Source of the DNA: Serilophus lunatus | Taxonomy: Eukaryota; Chordata; Aves; Passeriformes; Eurylaimidae | NCBI GenBank assembly: GCA_013399895.1 | Contig: VXBA01001190.1 | Location: 185,882-249,881, forward strand | Reading direction: 5' to 3' | DNA length: 64,000 bases | Part shown: one piece after another, positions 61,512-64,000 of the stretch | Layout: every line of letters starts with the position of its first letter | Numbering within the stretch: position 1 is the stretch's first letter | Notes under the pieces: model-generated | The model's input: only the letters and a program-made list of their open reading frames with translations | Database searches by the model: none | What the model was told of the DNA's origin: nothing | Made by a program: the position numbers and the translations under genes

Positions 61512-63889
61512 TGACAAGTTTTCCTCTAGAATTTAGCCTAAAGCCTCTTCTGGTCAGATTAACTCTGTCGTATTCAGCTGTAGACCTGGATTAACCCCTA
61601 AGAAACACTGTATTGTTTCTCTTCATTGCATATATCCCCATGTCTCCCATTATCTCCTTTTTATGTCAGACAAAGTGATACAAAGTTTAATCCATGATAA
61701 GCTTTTTTTTCTTTTTAATTTGGTTATTTGTTAAGACTTCTTTGACAGTTGTTTCCCCTTTTAATGCAAACAGCTCATCCAAATAGAAAACCTCGTCAAT
61801 AGAATTTGCTAACCTGAAACAAGAAAGGATAGCAGGAGAAGCATCCTTTTTGCAAGGACAAAGATGTCAGTGCTAAATCCATTGTCCCTTATTGTTATCA
61901 TTGTTGTGTGCAACTTGAAAACACATCCATGTACAAGGCACACAATTCTTGTGAAGGACCTACTACTAGACTGTTTTTCAGTGAAAGTGTGACTTGTGAA
62001 GTTTTCTCAATGTAAAAGTATCTTACTATTTTTAAAAGGTTTTTTAAACTTGCTTTTAAAAAAATTCTTTGTCTCTGATACAACTTAAAACAGGAACTAG
62101 ACAGGAGTCCTTCTGAAAGCAGTTTTAAAGGGAGATGCTAGAGTAAGAAAGGAAATTACATTACCTGTGTCCTTACTTAACTACCTGCTTACTAGGAAAA
62201 ATAGAAATAATGTAACGAGTCACAATTTTGATCTGGATAATACAGTTGTTTGATCGGCAATGATTTATGTACAAAGAATATATTCCAATTTTGCTATTAT
62301 TATTATATGATGATACAATATAACATATTAGCAAGCCCAGAACTTTTTCAAAAACAAGCTGAAGTCCAAGGAAGCTTCTCTGACCTCATCACATGAATTC
62401 TGTTGAGATCTCTACAAAGCAGTGTTCTCCATGGGGTAGGGTTAGGGCTAAACAGAGATAATCCTGCCAAGACTTTAAGATGTTTTCAGAAACTCAAACC
62501 AGGGCACAGTACAGCAGATTATCCCCTGACCTTTCGCCACCGAGACAAGCAGACATAATATTGAGAGATGAGGCATAGCTTTTAAGAGGCATATATTAGA
62601 AGTTTCTAAATGGACCAATATTAGCTCTATTCAGCAAGTGTTTCCTGCAACCTTTGGATGGCACTGTTATACATCAGGCATACAGAAGTTGTATTTTCAG
62701 TCTTTCTGTCACTCCCCACCTCCATAACTCTGGAGAATCACCTGTAAGAGTTTTGTTTCTTCTGATAATTTCCAAATGGCATTGTCTAGCATTGTTTTAC
62801 TTCTACATTAATTTTTTTTTCATATTTCCATTTTTTTTTTTAAAAAGGAAAACTTAGAAACTATTGTATTGTTGCTTTCAGGATTTTAGTTTATAGAAAT
62901 GGAAATAAAAAATTTGGAAGCATGGAGAGGCAGTAATTTCCATTCTTTCAAACCTCTGTTTTCAACTAAAAATATTTTGTTCAAATTCATTTAACTACTG
63001 GTGGTTTTTTTATATTGAGTATATTAATAGATGTCAGAGAGGCTGTCTCTAGAGATCTAGCATAAGAAGTATATTCTGAAGCCCAAAAAGCATGATTGTA
63101 AATTCTCCTGTTCTTTTCCTTTCAAGTTCTATATATTGTCAGTCTTTTTTCTTTTCTGTTATTTCTAAAGCATTTACAAAACCTCTGGAACTCAGTAAGT
63201 AGATGACATAGATGTGTGAACACACAACTTACATACAAAATGCGTGGTAACAGAGAAACAAAATATATATTTTCTACCAGACTTGTGACTTCTGTCTTGA
63301 TTACTCCTTCACCATAGTGCACTTTCTCAGTATTCAGGGACATCAGAAGACATTGGTCTTGTGGTAAATAGGAGTTTAAAAATGGAGACATCTACCTGTG
63401 AAGTATATTACTGCCTGAGCTTTGAAAAAAACATCCTTCCTGAATAGCAAGAAAGGCAGACTTTACACATCCAGAAAACAAGCTAGTGACAAGATGAGGT
63501 TGTTATCACTGAGAGAGCAGTGTAGAAGAATAAGACAAAGTGAGATCAAGGAGAGGTAAAATTGTACAAGCTTTCCATAGTTCATTGTAATAGCGTTAGT
63601 CTGGTGTAGTGAGAAGAAAAAACATGTACCTCTTCCAAGGAGATGGGTGTGCTGCTTGGCTGATAAGTTGATTTGCATTTGCATGGATTCAATTGAGAAA
63701 TACCTAAGTTAGGGAGACCATAGTGCTGCAGTCATCAAGGTGTGACATGATGGTAGCTCCAGCTGCGAACGTCAGAGTGGAGGAAAGCATTTTGGAGTAG
63801 CTGAGAAAAAGGATGGGTAGCAGATATGAAGGCCACGTGTAATCCTTTCAGGTGTGATGTTCTCCTAACAAAAGGTGTGAGAATCCTCT
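61512..63889. other. AT-rich single-copy DNA, no gene seen
   Basis: Only short open frames and T-rich low complexity (62811-62842). No transposon recognised. Confidence 0.55.
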
Positions 63890-64000
63890 TGTGGTGGTTT
63901 GAGGGGGGCTGGGATCTCTGGGGGGTAGTCAAAGGGGGGGTCCTTGGGCTTTGGTGGGGGAAAGGAGTGTAAGAAGAGCCCACTCACCTGTCTGTAAAAT
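63890..64000 (+). mobile_element. Possible 5' end of another ERV LTR, cut by window edge
   Basis: TGTGGTGGTTTGAGGGGGGC at 63890-63909 has the TGT(G)GTGGTTT start typical of several passerine LTRs, and the base composition changes abruptly to G-rich at this point. Only 111 bases are available and the 3' end lies outside the window, so the family cannot be confirmed. The plus-strand G runs also form a strict G-quadruplex motif (63934-63958). Confidence 0.35.

Noticed and set aside
1..64000. CRISPR arrays, rRNA, intact retroviral gag/pol/env or full CR1 ORFs
   Set aside because: Looked for and not seen. No regularly spaced direct repeats, no rRNA-like conserved blocks, and no long frames with reverse-transcriptase or integrase motifs.

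Overview
The window is AT-rich vertebrate nuclear DNA, most likely from a bird and probably a passerine. The evidence is the set of transposable-element relics: truncated CR1 LINE copies, and three LTRs of families I know from songbird genomes. Long AT-rich single-copy stretches, a (CA)n microsatellite and a compound GGAA/GAAA microsatellite fit the same picture. There is no operon structure, Shine-Dalgarno spacing or long ORF, so bacterial or phage DNA is ruled out. The longest open frame (177 codons, minus strand) lies antisense inside an LTR and is not a gene.

No protein-coding gene can be supported with confidence. I recognise no protein domain in any frame. The window is either intergenic or one very large intron. 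Four short plus-strand blocks have a good 3' splice signal (pyrimidine tract plus AG) followed by an open frame: 25788-25936, 40621-40797 (with a downstream AATAAA), 57407-57536 (with a GT donor) and 61337-61509. A weaker one lies at 33657-33765. Cryptic splice signals of this quality also arise by chance in 64 kb, so they are low-confidence exon candidates only.

Layout. 1-13.6 kb: anonymous AT-rich DNA with a CpG-richer patch (about 1.07-1.17 kb), a 24-unit (CA)n, C-rich/CAAA and TTTG simple repeats, and an 11-bp perfect hairpin at 12.5 kb. 13.64-13.87 kb: CR1 fragment, minus sense. 14-33 kb: repeat-poor single-copy DNA with A/T homopolymers, several blocks that look like conserved non-coding DNA, and an isolated CpG-rich patch at 30.28-30.63 kb. 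33.07-33.23 kb: old MIR-type SINE relic. 35.01-35.57 kb: solo LTR, minus sense. 37.97-38.09 kb: CR1 fragment. 42.07-42.26 kb: GGAA/GAAA microsatellite. 46.61-48.09 kb: two different LTRs side by side on the plus strand, the second split by a run of about 96 T. 50.8 kb: run of 30 T. 55.8 kb: second MIR-like relic. 63.89 kb to the end: G-rich sequence resembling the start of another LTR and containing a G-quadruplex motif.

All four ambiguous bases (37805, 42231, 47962, 50844) fall in or beside homopolymers or microsatellites, so they mark assembly uncertainty. I found no CRISPR array, tRNA, rRNA, intact transposon ORF or convincing novel gene system. The most useful leads are the clustered LTRs with their shared 3' module and internal repeats, the isolated CpG patch, and the splice-flanked ORF candidates.
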